Shown here: positions 1 through 10,300 of the stretch, piece by piece
How positions within the stretch are numbered: position 1 is the first letter of the stretch
Layout of the letters: every line of letters starts with the position of its first letter
Assembly: GCA_001600175.1 (NCBI GenBank)
Contig: BCJC01000005.1
Coordinates: forward strand, 476,471 to 540,470
DNA from: Erythrobasidium yunnanense
Taxonomy: Eukaryota > Basidiomycota > Cystobasidiomycetes > Erythrobasidiales > Erythrobasidiaceae
Reading direction: 5' to 3'
Length of the DNA: 64,000 bases
Position numbers and translations under genes: made by a program
Notes under the pieces: model-generated
Databases searched by the model: none
What the model was told of the DNA's origin: nothing
What the model saw: only the letters and a program-made list of their open reading frames with translations

Positions 1-908
1 CTTCTACCCGAGGTGAAGTAGCAGCAGCCACCATAAGCGAGAGCTTATCCGAATCGTCATCCTCGACTTCGGGATCGATATACATGCCAAGCTTAGGTGA
101 CCATTCGTCGTCGATGTCCTCGTCATGCTCTTCCTCCTCCTGCAGAGACTGTAGCTTGACAGAAGCTACAGATGGAGTCCGGGAAGGAGGGCTGCAGAAG
201 GTTGCTATGGTTTGATCTTCGAAGAGTGAAGCGGGTTGCTGTCCATTGTGGACAGAGAGGCGAGTGAGAGGGATGCCTCTGACCAATGGCTCTCGTTTGC
301 GAGGTGCAGGCGAAGGTGAGGGAGGGGAAGTCCGCTTGGAAGCCTTGACTGCGTTGACAGGAGTGACTGGGAATGCGTACTGATCCAGAGTAGCGATCTG
401 AGGAGGTGTCTTGAAGGTTGGGAATGGGAAAGCTGAGCCAGCTGGATCTTTGAAAGGATCTTCTTGAACCGGCGTGATAGGCGAGTAGGTCGACTTAGGT
501 GATGAAGTGCTTGAATAGGGAGAGTATGCAGATGGTGTAGTAGGCATCGACAGTGGAGAGCATGGTGAAGTGCATTCCGAGAGTAGAGGGCTTGGGAATG
601 CAGAGCCAGGTCCATCGGGACTGTTGTAGTATCTATCCCACTCCATAGCGCCAGTGCAGCCGAAGTCACTGCTTGAACTGATGGTGCGGGAACGTGTCTT
701 GAAGGCTCTTGTCAGCGAGACGTTGATGCGCGAAGAAGATGAGGGAGAGCCGAGCGTCCTTGCCAGAGGATGGTCGGAGGGCTGGAAGCAAGCAGGATAT
801 TAGCAGACTGTTGCAGGCAGTAGAGACTATACGTACATCAGACTTTGAGCGAGGTTTTGTTGTGCATGCTGCCGCAACCGTTGAGACCAAATTGCGGAGA
901 GCAGGCAT
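1..908 (-). CDS. Disordered Ser/Pro-rich hypothetical protein (3' end beyond window)
   Basis: Two exons are visible: 908-837 (24 codons from an ATG) and 781 to the window edge, joined by a 55-nt GT-AG intron with a CTAAT branch site. The second exon stays open to position 1. The protein is low-complexity: Ser/Pro/Thr-rich with short aromatic patches, then a Glu/Asp run and the segment DEWSPKLGMYIDPEVEDDDS. I recognise no domain. Composition suggests a soluble, phosphorylatable regulatory protein, which is inference only. The ORF at 205-669 in another frame is a shadow; the frame used here reads through the intron and has protein-like composition throughout. Confidence 0.6.
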
Positions 909-1626
909 GTCGATCTTGTGCCTTGTTGAAGTGATGAAAGAGTAGAGGTGATGGTATACCTGTTGATGTGTTATTGAAGACTCGTCTTGATGAGTGTCCA
1001 GCAGGAGTAGCGAGATGAGACTGGAGAGATGGGAGCAGGCGGATGAACGAGGAAAGAGAGGTAGGCCTCCGCAGTAGGCTCTTTTTATACACGAGCAGAG
1101 CCAAAGAATGCAGCATCTTTTCAGACTGAGAATGCCAGATCCTCAAGACCTCGAGTACGCAGGAGGTGAAGCACGAAGAATGTTGGGCGCCCCTGTGTCC
1201 CATCGAGGGGCGCCCTTACATTTCAGTCGCAGTATGCAGGATCTTTCAGTACGCAGAATATGGATCAACGTGAATTATGGGAGGAACAGGACGTGAAATA
1301 TGCAGAGTCCGCCGAACCTTGCGAAGAAGCAGGGGAAGAGGAACGGCCAGACATCGTCGAGGCATCGCTTCTCGCACTCCTTCATACTCGAGATACTGCG
1401 TTCTAGTTGCGAATCATCGTTCATCTTCGTTCAGGCATTTCGTACTTGCGTATGTAGCAGCAAAGTCGGTCTTTTCAAGCAGCGAGCGACGCATTCGCAA
1501 TATTATTCAGTGTCAGTATATCAGCTTTAGCGTCTCGTGCGAACGTCTTGCTCTTTCTTGCGAACGAGTTGTCCACTTCCAAGCAGCGCGCTCGTTGCTT
1601 CTTGACCATCACGATACTCAAGCAAG
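909..1626. other. Divergent intergenic region
   Basis: About 720 bp separate two divergently transcribed genes (the minus-strand start at 908 and the ARPC3 start at 1627). Short ORFs occur on both strands but none has a recognisable protein or a consistent splice model. The region holds the perfect inverted repeat listed separately and repeated TGCGAACG-type words around 1540-1570. It presumably contains both promoters. Confidence 0.4.
1185..1215. repeat. Perfect 10-bp inverted repeat
   Basis: Arms GGGCGCCCCT (1185-1194) and AGGGGCGCCC (1206-1215) flank an 11-nt loop, so a hairpin with a 10-bp G+C stem can form. Each arm also contains the self-palindrome GGGCGCCC-like core and a CCCCT/AGGGG word, which is the fungal stress-response element. 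It lies between two divergent genes, so a regulatory role is possible but unproven. Confidence 0.6.
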
Positions 1627-2361
1627 ATGCCAGTGAGCAGGAATATCGCAGATTATACGTCTAACGAGAATGCTGCTGACGCTGTCCCGCCAGGCTTATC
1701 ACTCTGCGTACAACGATGACCCGCAGTACGGCGTCGTTGGCAACATGGCCCTCCTGCCTATACGAACCAGAGTTCGCGGTCCAGCACCTACGCCTGGTGT
1801 GCTACACTGCTCCTGAGATGTCAAGAAATGAAGCTGATGCTTTTGTCCCGGCTCCCAGAGGACCCCGCTCAAGCAGATATCATTGACGAGTCGCTCAACC
1901 TGTTTCGCGCAAACTCGCTCTTCCGCAACTTTGAGATCAAAGGAGCAGCAGATAGGACGCTCATCTACTTGATCCTGTTCATCTCGGACTGCCTGAATAA
2001 GATCGGCTCGCCGGGTGCAAGGGGATGGTCTACTACAGAAGCCACCAAGCAGCTCACTATACTCGCATTGGAGAACTTCGCACTCCCTGGCGACTCCAAT
2101 TTTCCCATACAGGGCCTGTTCCAAGCGCCGGGAAGCAAGAGCGAAGCGGATAACCTTAGACAATACTTGTCACAGGCTAGACAGGAGATGGCTCCCAGGC
2201 TCGTAGAGAGAGTGTATGGAGAGGATGGCAAGCCAAGCAAGTGGTGGATGGCCTTCCAGGTGATTACATGCTCTCTGCATTCTGTCGTAATCGCTACGGT
2301 CGCTAACCCATTTCCCTTACAGAAACGTCGCTTTATGGGCAAGTCGCTATCGGGTCCATAG
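1627..2361 (+). CDS. ARC18: Arp2/3 complex subunit 3 (ARPC3, p21-Arc)
   Basis: A 182-residue protein matching ARPC3 along its whole length: N-terminal AYHSAYNDDP, then NMALLPIRT, ADRTLIYLILFISDCL, the KPSKWWMAFQ motif and the C-terminal FMGKSLSGP. It is a structural subunit of the Arp2/3 complex, which nucleates branched actin at cortical patches and endocytic sites. Four exons: 1627-1632, 1694-1796, 1859-2259, 2323-2361. The first exon carries only ATG CCA, and splicing is needed to give the conserved M-P-A-Y-H start. The last intron is 63 nt and in frame, so an unspliced reading also stays open there; the family alignment shows it is removed. Confidence 0.93.
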
Positions 2362-2687
2362 ATCAGTATACGAAGACCCAATTGAGCTACTCCTTTTGGT
2401 CCGCTCGACCTGAAAACATCAAGACCTTGGCATCCGGTAGCAAGAGGGAGGTACAAGACGAGCTTGCGCAAAGGATGCTATGTAACTAGTAGAGATTAGA
2501 GTGACGATGTGTAATGTGATCAAGAGCTAGGGACTCATGCTCGCTTTCATGCTCATTTGTACGAGCGCCTCTATGCTCTCCAACAACTTGGCATCAAATA
2601 ACCTACCTTTCCTCAAGTGATTCAGAGATCTCGGTATCGTCAACAACCTCAGACGATCTGGTCCAGGCTGTTTACGACACCAGCGAG
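2362..2687. other. Intergenic, ARPC3 to UBL3-like gene
   Basis: About 325 bp between two plus-strand genes. The frame of the downstream gene is open upstream to about 2523 but lacks an ATG, so an additional 5' exon cannot be excluded. No other feature seen. Confidence 0.3.
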
Positions 2688-3638
2688 ATGACGGCTGCGA
2701 CAGCGTCAGTGGTCGCCCCGCGGACGAGCGTAGAAACAGCGCGAACAGCAGAAGCGACATCGCTTGCGCCCAGCAAGAGTGCTGAACCTACCATTATCAC
2801 ATCTACGACTGCTCCTGCTTCTACAACTGGTATGGACAATGAGCAAAGTACCGGAGCTCCTGCAGCCGCTGTGGACCCGTCAACCACTTTGGAGACGGAG
2901 AAGCCAGCGAATGGACTACTACAACAGCCAGCTTTGCATATAGTACAGCCTGCAACCGAAGGCAAAGAGGCAGCGTCGACGACCCCGTCTAAATCCGAAA
3001 CTGATATCGAAATAGCAAGTCGCGCATTCGCCAGAACCGTGATCCACCTGCTTATCGATGCATTTCGTTCTACAGCTCCTGCTCTCTGGCGCGCGGAAGC
3101 GCTTCTCCTTCACTACGTCTTCAACCGTCAGCGAGATCTTGGCTTTTGTCTACAAGGAATGGCCAGAGAGTAAATCCGACTTGTTTGAAAGCTGCTGACA
3201 ATCCAACTGATGCATGTTGTTTGCAGGCTGGGAAGAGAAGAAGCCCGAAAGGCTCGATCAGCTGCGGTTGTAAGTCTGCATCACATTCGTCAGATAAGAG
3301 ATGTAGCTAAGCGCTTGTATTTTGATAGACTCCATCGAGGTCGCTTTCTTCCTGAGTCATCCACTCTATCTTGTGAGCTCCCGGTCAGCCGCCAAGCTAG
3401 AATATAGCTGATCAAACGCCTTCTTTCCAGCTTGCGGCATCGAGGCTGGGCAAGTGACTGTAATGCATCTGAATATTCGACCGTCAGAGGCAGCTGCTCA
3501 AGGTATGTGTACTTCGCAACTTGTGGCGCCTCGCAAATGCTGACTGCCGATGTTCCAGCGGAACAACCCAAGAACGCGATTGCAGCCAAGAAGACAGCTG
3601 AAGGCTCGCACGGCAGTCGTTGCTGTATCATATCGTGA
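2688..3638 (+). CDS. UBL3/MUB-like membrane-anchored ubiquitin-fold protein
   Basis: Six exons give 227 residues: 2688-3038, 3076-3169, 3227-3269, 3329-3372, 3431-3502, 3559-3638. The first 117 residues are a disordered Ala/Ser/Thr-rich tail. A ubiquitin-like domain follows, starting LLLSGARKRFSF, with the family words YKEWPESWEEKKPERL, LLHRGRFLPESSTL and GQVTVMHLNIRP. The C-terminus is CCIIS, a CaaX-type prenylation box preceded by a second Cys that could be palmitoylated. UBL3/MUB proteins are membrane-tethered ubiquitin-fold proteins that are not conjugated like ubiquitin; in other organisms they recruit E2 enzymes or sort proteins to vesicles. The first intron is only 37 nt; without it, a short form starting at the ATG at 3060 would also keep the UBL frame. 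The start at 2688 is the least certain part. Confidence 0.78.
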
Positions 3639-3797
3639 TCTGTACAAGAGCAGGAAGGCGGTAAAGGTATACACTGTAGCGGACATTTTAGGAGGATTTA
3701 CCCATTGTTGAAGTCATTAGCGCATTCTTTGTTATTCTTGTAGATCTGTGAGATACCCAGATGCATCATCAACCAGGCATTCATTCCTTGCAGCTCA

Positions 3798-6626
3798 TCA
3801 AGATGTGACAGAGCTCCCAGTGATGCGAGCGGTTGGTTTTTTGTTATTTTCTCGGATCCTTTTGCAGGCGAATTCTGAAATACATGCAGGTATAGAGAGA
3901 CAAAAGCTAAAAGATCTTACCTCTGCGCTTCATGCCGGAAGTAACTTCTTTGTGCAATTCATCCTTGCCTGTTCAGCCGCCAAATCAGCTTGCTCCGCCA
4001 CGCAAAGACTGACAAATCGAGAAGAATCACTTACGGTCATATGACTTGTCGATGGCGCCCAGCATGAGCTTCACGAGCCACTTTGCCATGGAAGGTGGTT
4101 TGTGACGTCTTTTGTGGTATTGTTTCTGTTCCAGAAAAGTCAGTTCCGGCTACTGCTTGGCGCCTTCGGAATGGCTTACGCATTCCATCTCGTATCCAGA
4201 GACGGCATCGATAAGATCCTTAACCTGCGCACGGACAACGTCTTAGCTCGCTCGCCTAACCGTTGAAATGCGACTGCAAAGTCTTACGATGGGGTCCTCG
4301 TCAAGCTCTTGGAGCCACTTTTCTGCTTCCTCGTCGTCTCCAACTTGTCTGTAGGCAGGATGCTTAGCGATCAGAGCCGAGTCTGGCGTAGACTACTTGC
4401 TCGACTTACGAAAACATGAAGGAGACCGCATCTGGGGTATACTTAGTACCTTGCAGTTCGTTGTGAATCTTGGTGATGACACGATTCATCATTTTCCTGT
4501 CTTCGCCTGTAGGCTCGCCATCCGTAATGGCTGAGGAACAATCGGGGACACCGTCAATAGTGACCAAGGCGTGTAGCGCGTACCTCACAGATAATCAACA
4601 ATGGCTTCTTGAAGTTGTTTTCCCGGATAGGCTTTCTAACATATCTATCTAGAATTTCCTTGTCCATACCAGTTCCAATAGGCGTCTGTCAAAACACAAT
4701 CAGCGATACTATGCTATGGTAGGTGCTGCATCTGGCAACTAACTCCGTGATCATACTTTGTCGCCTGCACGATGGCAGAAGCGTCTTGCACGGTTTTGAC
4801 GTTATCCGCTCCCCTTGGATGGGCTGGGTCCGGCTCTGAGCTGTTGATGAACCGGATACTGATACCGTCTATATGTCGTGTAAGTATGCTACAGCCGATC
4901 TATGACGAGGCACTTACCGTCATCGAACATCAACGATGCTTCCGTCACTTTTGCCGCTATCTTAGCCAAGTCTCTGATGCGGTGGCCGCCACGCATAGAA
5001 TAGGAATCATCCAAGTAGAGTACGACTGTAGAACAATTTGCTTAGTTGTAATCTTGGGCAATAAGCAGGAATTCGAACAGCTTACTGTCGAATAAGGCCA
5101 ACTTGCACATCTTGAGCGCTTCCTTATCTTCTAGACCCCATGCACTCTTAATCTGTGCACATGAGCCGACTTTGCCTACTTCGTACGCGACCGTGTTGAG
5201 CTGATCCTGTTGCCAAAAGTAGCCGATGCCTTGCTCGCCTACGCAGAACTGTAGCGTTTCCAATATAGCACCTTGGCTGAATGGCCCGCCTAGTGCGCCG
5301 TTCCCGTAGCCACCTTGCTGCTGGCCGTATGGAGCGACTTGCTGTTGAGTGCCGTATTGGTTGCGACCGCCACTCTGGTTCATATTGCTGTACGAATTCT
5401 TGCGCGAGGGTGGTGTCGGTGTACCGTATGGATTTTGGCCATACTGACCATACTGGCCATACTGAGTCTGATTGATGTTGTTGTACGAGTTTTTCCTGGA
5501 AGGCAGTTTCTGGCCCATCTGTTGAGCTTGCTGGTACTGCATTGCATACGAAGCGTTGTTGTTATTGCCTGGAAGGGCTTGGGACATCGAGTTCATGTTG
5601 TACGGGTCATATTGTTGCTGGTGCTTGCTAAAGCTAGGAGGACGTCCGAGGGCTGGCTTGCTGAAGCTGGGTGGCCTCTGAAGAGGAGGCTTTTGATCGT
5701 AGGTAGGAGCACCTCCGTAGGTAGAGCTTGCGCCGTATCCATACGAGTTACCGGTGTTTTGACCGTAACCACTGTTTGGTTGATCATACGAGTTTGCGTT
5801 ATTGTATTGTCCGGTGTTGTACGATGTCTGCGATCCGTAGCCATACTGGTTGCTATTTGCGGCCGAGTTCCAGTTCTGCTGATAGCCTCCTTGCCCGTGC
5901 TGGTCCCAGGGATTCGTAGATGCAGGTGCTTGCCAAGCGTTCTGTTGCTGAGTAGGCCATGCCTGCTGTTGTGCAGGCTGACTCCACGACTGCTGACCAG
6001 ATGCTCCCTGAGAAAATTGGTTCCAATTGTTCTGGTTGGGGTACTGTTGCTGACCTGGGTACTGCTGTTGACCTCCGTAGCCTTGCTGATAACCTTGCTG
6101 AGCTTGAGCTTGCCCTTGCCATGGGTTGTTCGAATTGGCTGCAGGCGGCCCTGCATACTGCGAATATGGAGGGGGCGCGTCACCGGCCTTCAAAGATCCC
6201 TGCGAAGGCCTTTTGCCAAGTTTCTGTTGCGATAGCTTGTTTGCTAGACCTCGCGAGGCTGGGCGCGAGGGAGGTTTAGTACCTGCTTGAGGACTGGCAT
6301 AAGTCGGCTGAGCAGGATAGTATTGTTGCTGCTGAGGATACGCTGACTGATTTGCAGCAGCGCCGTAGTATGCTTGAGGAGCACCAGCCCCGCGTGATGG
6401 AGGCCGGCTGCCACCGTATCCCGACTGAAGGAGCATTGTCAGCTGTATTCGAACAGAGTCAGAGACGACTTACATCGGAATAGCGGCTCCGCATGCTACC
6501 GCTCGATGCTTTGCCATTGAGCCCAGCGCCTAGGCCCGTCTGCTGGTAGTGCTGCTGCCCAGATTGCGAGCGCGCACTGGCACTGGAGCTCTTGCGGGTG
6601 AACGGATTCGAAACGTGGAGGGGCAT
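3798..6626 (-). CDS. vWFA-domain protein with Q/N/G/Y-rich N-terminal half
   Basis: Eleven exons give 754 residues. From about residue 50 to 440 the protein is a low-complexity Gln/Asn/Gly/Tyr/Ser region with recurrent PPSRKNSY and PPSFSK words, resembling prion-like or condensate-forming sequence. A von Willebrand factor A domain follows. Its MIDAS motif DDSYS (D-x-S-x-S) lies in IVLYLDDSYSMRGGHR, and the later strand is LLIISITDGEPTGEDRK, with the ITDGEP acidic loop. The C-terminus is basic. Exon borders (minus strand): 6626-6474, 6424-5086, 5025-4918, 4868-4744, 4685-4589, 4530-4410, 4348-4288, 4224-4180, 4125-4035, 3968-3921, 3874-3798. The ATG inside the first intron (6436) would give a shorter product and is not used here. 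Function unknown; metal-dependent ligand binding through MIDAS is inferred from the family. Confidence 0.8.
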
Positions 6627-7391
6627 GCTGATCTGTGTCAGCTGGACTGTTGTCTGCAGAGAGAAGCTGAGTTGCAGCAGCGAGCGGGGTTTTGAGGCCG
6701 TCAAGCAGGGCTCTCACATGCATGACAAGGGCGTCAGACCACAAAGGTTCCTGTACTTGTAAGGATGCTGATATAGGGAGGTGTTCAAGGGAGTATGACG
6801 GTTCCGGCAGTCTTGCGGACAGTCGAGATGGGACAGTGCCGCATGACAGTGCGGTCCGTCTGCGCGAGGAGTCAGTAGGGACAGCGTGCGTAGAGTGAGC
6901 GTTGGAAGCAGTAATTGTCTATAAGGCGAGCAGCGAAAGCTATAGTATATGATAGACGAGAGCGACGATACCGGCTTTCGCGAGAGTCAATCTGAGATCA
7001 TTGAAGGACAGATCGTGGACCATGATGAGCATGACGCGAGGCAGCGCAGTAGAGGGTCGATGTGTTGCAGGCTTGCTCGCTGAGCCGCTTCGTATAGCGA
7101 GTACAAAGACACGAGCTTGGCTTTGGGAACAGAACAGCCGGAGGAGAAGAGCTTGCAGACCCATCGCAGAGCATGTAAGTTGGGTCGCAAGGTTCTGCTG
7201 ATGTATGCGTCTTGTAGACCTCTGTAACACGAGGCGGGCTCACTAGCAGTAATTGGGAGCAGCAAGAAGCGTGCAGCCCCAACGAAACGTCTGCAAGCGT
7301 AACTCGAAGATAACCGCACAAAGTCAGCAGAGACGCTCGCTCTGTTCCTCGCTCTATTGCTGCGACTGCTTATGCTACATGCCAAACTGCC
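6627..7391. other. Intergenic between vWA gene and P5B ATPase
   Basis: About 765 bp upstream of the minus-strand vWA gene and downstream of the minus-strand ATPase stop. Several overlapping ORFs exist on both strands, none with recognisable family features or a coherent splice model. Expected to hold the vWA promoter and the ATPase 3' UTR. Confidence 0.35.
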
Positions 7392-10300
7392 CTAGTCCAT
7401 GTCCCGTTCTATAAGCTTGTACAGCTTGCCATCCCGCTCTCGCTTACCACCACGCCATCGCCGTATTCGTCTCTTCAGCTGACCTATCTGGCTAGCTACT
7501 GGCAGAACCAGGTGCTTCTCCCACACCCAGCTGATTGCGGTATTTGCGATTGCCAGAAGGAAGAGCTCCAGCTGGAACTCTCTTGGGAGATACACTAGTC
7601 CCAGCATGTTGAAGATGACACCATAGTGGACGAAGACAGTGTAGGTGGAGAAGCCAGCCAAGATGACCAGGGTGATCAAAAGAAGGATATTGGAGTGGAT
7701 AGGCTTACGATAAGGTGGGCCGACGCAGAAGACCACTGCGACGATGATGTACTGGAAAGACGAAATGAGGAAGAGAGCCGAGTTCTCGTAGCTCACGGTG
7801 TCCAGCTCGTCTGGATCAATGAAGGGCGGTTCGTAGAAGGACTGCGAGCGTACGTAGAGGAAGACGAAGAGTTGAAGGCCTGAAGTAAGGAAGACGTGAC
7901 CAAGAAGTGAAGTAAGAACTTTCTTCGACACCAGGTTGGCTGTTGGACCTTTAGGGTGCAGGCGGCCGAAAGCCTCTGTGCGGCCCATAGTGATAGCGAT
8001 AGGGATGATGATAGCCAGGTCGATGTACAAGAACTGGAAATCGCCAAGAGAGGACGCTAGAGCGTAAAGAAGCGTGACTGTCGTGAACTGAATGAGCGAA
8101 TATAAAGCCATGAACTTGAAGCAGCTGAAACTGGTGACCAGAGCTGCTCGTCCTTCCCGAATAACATCGATGAAGCACGAGATATCGGTTGAGCGACTTG
8201 TAAAGGGAGCTGCGACTGAGGCTTCTGCTTCAGATAGAGATAGACCGACATCTGCTGCTTTGAGAGCGCCACAATCGTTGGCACCATCTCCGCAGAAGCC
8301 GACTGTGTAGTCGAGGTGCTGTAAACGCTCCACGACTTCGGCCTTCTCGTCCGGTGACATTCTTGCATAGATGACACATCGAAGAAGAAGCTGTTAATAC
8401 TGTTAGTATACGAAACATCTAAGCGAGGGAAACTGAGACTCACCCTGTTCAGCGTATCTGTTGACCCATAGTCGACCATCCATCGAAATACATCGCCGCT
8501 GACTGCAAGGTGGTAGTCCCGTTCGCCCATGTCGAAGCTGAGCAGCGATCCGGTGTCCGAGACAGGTACTCTAGGTTTCAGGCTATGTGGATCCAGCCTG
8601 AGTCTCTCGTCCTCCACATGCGTCCACTCGATGACTGCCTTCGGGTCGAAGATACCTCCTTCCTTGAAGGTCGGCATGTAGACGTGATCGTGGTAATTGA
8701 CCATACCGCACTCTCTGGCAACACTGACTGCCGTTCGAATATTGTCTCCTGTTATCATGCGACAAGGGATATGTGCATTCAGCAGCGTCCTGATAGCTGG
8801 CCCAGTGCCTTCTTTGAGCTTGTTCTCGAAGACGATCAGGCCCAAAAAGCGCAAGCCAGACTCGACTTCCTCTCTAAATAGAGCAGACTTGGTCAGAAGA
8901 GGTTCGCGTCGATATGTTCAAAGCTACTAACCTCTTCAGACGCTGTGCTTTCACCCAAGTCAAAGCTGGGAAGCTCTTAGCAGCGAGGGCAATTACTCGG
9001 TAGCCGTGCTTGGTATAATTCTCTAGAACTTCGCTGTAGTCTTCCGGTACTAGTTGTCTATGCGTCAGCTAGCTCACGTCTTGGCATGACAAGCTCGACT
9101 TACAGGTATCCTTGTCGCAGATGTCCACCATGACTTCGGGAGCGCCTTTGACGTATGCTTCGATAGTCTGAGACTTAAGTTTCTTGACTAGCACACTCAT
9201 TCTGCGCAAAGACGATACAAAGTCGAAAGTCCGGATCACACCGAGCTCGAGAAAGTGTGCACGCTGAAAGCAACTGCGTTAGTCTACGATCGTAGCGACA
9301 GGTAGCAGGAGAAGTCACCTTCTTTCCGGCAGCCGCAACAGCAGCTTCCAGATTGAAAGCCTCACCGCCAGGTGGCCGAACTACACTTTGCACAAGCTGA
9401 GCGGGTCGGTCTGGCATACGGTCTGTTTTCGGTTTCTTTGTCGGCTTTGCTGCTCCTCGTTTAGTATCTTGGCTCGGACGACTGGATTCCTTGCCTTCTT
9501 CAAGCGTCCATTTCGTGAACTCGAACATCCGCAAATCCAGAGGATCGCCAATAATCTCGCCATTGACAAGCTTGAGACCATGACATGTCGCTAAAGCGTG
9601 CATAAAGGGAGTCTTCGCGTCCGCCGCACCGATAATAGGCACATTCTCGATATCGTTGTGCAGCTCTGAGAAGCATTTATTGCTTCTGTCCACACTTCTG
9701 ACACCCAGGATATCAAGACCTTCTTCCGTCAGAGTACCAGTCTTGTCAAAGCATACGATGTTAATCTTGCCTCCAATGTTTACCCTGTTTGGTGAGATAC
9801 AGAAGATGTCCTTCTTGCGCAGCCGAGAGATGGCGAAGGAAGTTCCGATGGACATGGTTGCGGGTAGAGCGGGAGGCACGACGATAGTCACCAAGTCGAG
9901 CGCTCGAATCACTATAGTGTGCCATTTGATGCCGAGCTTGACGAAGTTGAACGATGAGCCCAAGAAGCCGACTCCAGCTATTCCAGCCAGAACACCGATA
10001 AAGCGGAAGGAGTCCCGATAGAACTTGAAGCCCATCGGTTTCGGGAAGAGCATAGACCGTACTAATGCTCCCTTGGTTGTATTGAAGCCAGTCCTAACGA
10101 CCATTCCGATTGCCTCTCCACCTTTTGCTGTGCTATGCGAGCTCTCCAGCTTGCGGATTCGGACAATACGAGTACCACAGAAGAGGAAGTGCTTGCCCAG
10201 ATCCGGTGCTACGTCTCCACCAACGGACGTCATGCTTTGTACACCTTTATCGTCGATAGGTACTTTTGACACTGGCACTGATTCGCCAGTCAACATCGAC

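Noticed and set aside
2688-3173. Reading the 161-codon ORF as the whole protein
   Set aside because: Its last 40 codons are out of frame with the ubiquitin-like domain; the 37-nt intron moves into the domain frame, which ends in a CaaX box.
5315-6235. 306-codon plus ORF opposite the vWA gene
   Set aside because: It is the antisense shadow of the Gln/Asn-rich repeat region, whose codon bias leaves the opposite strand open. Its hydrophobic composition is an artefact.
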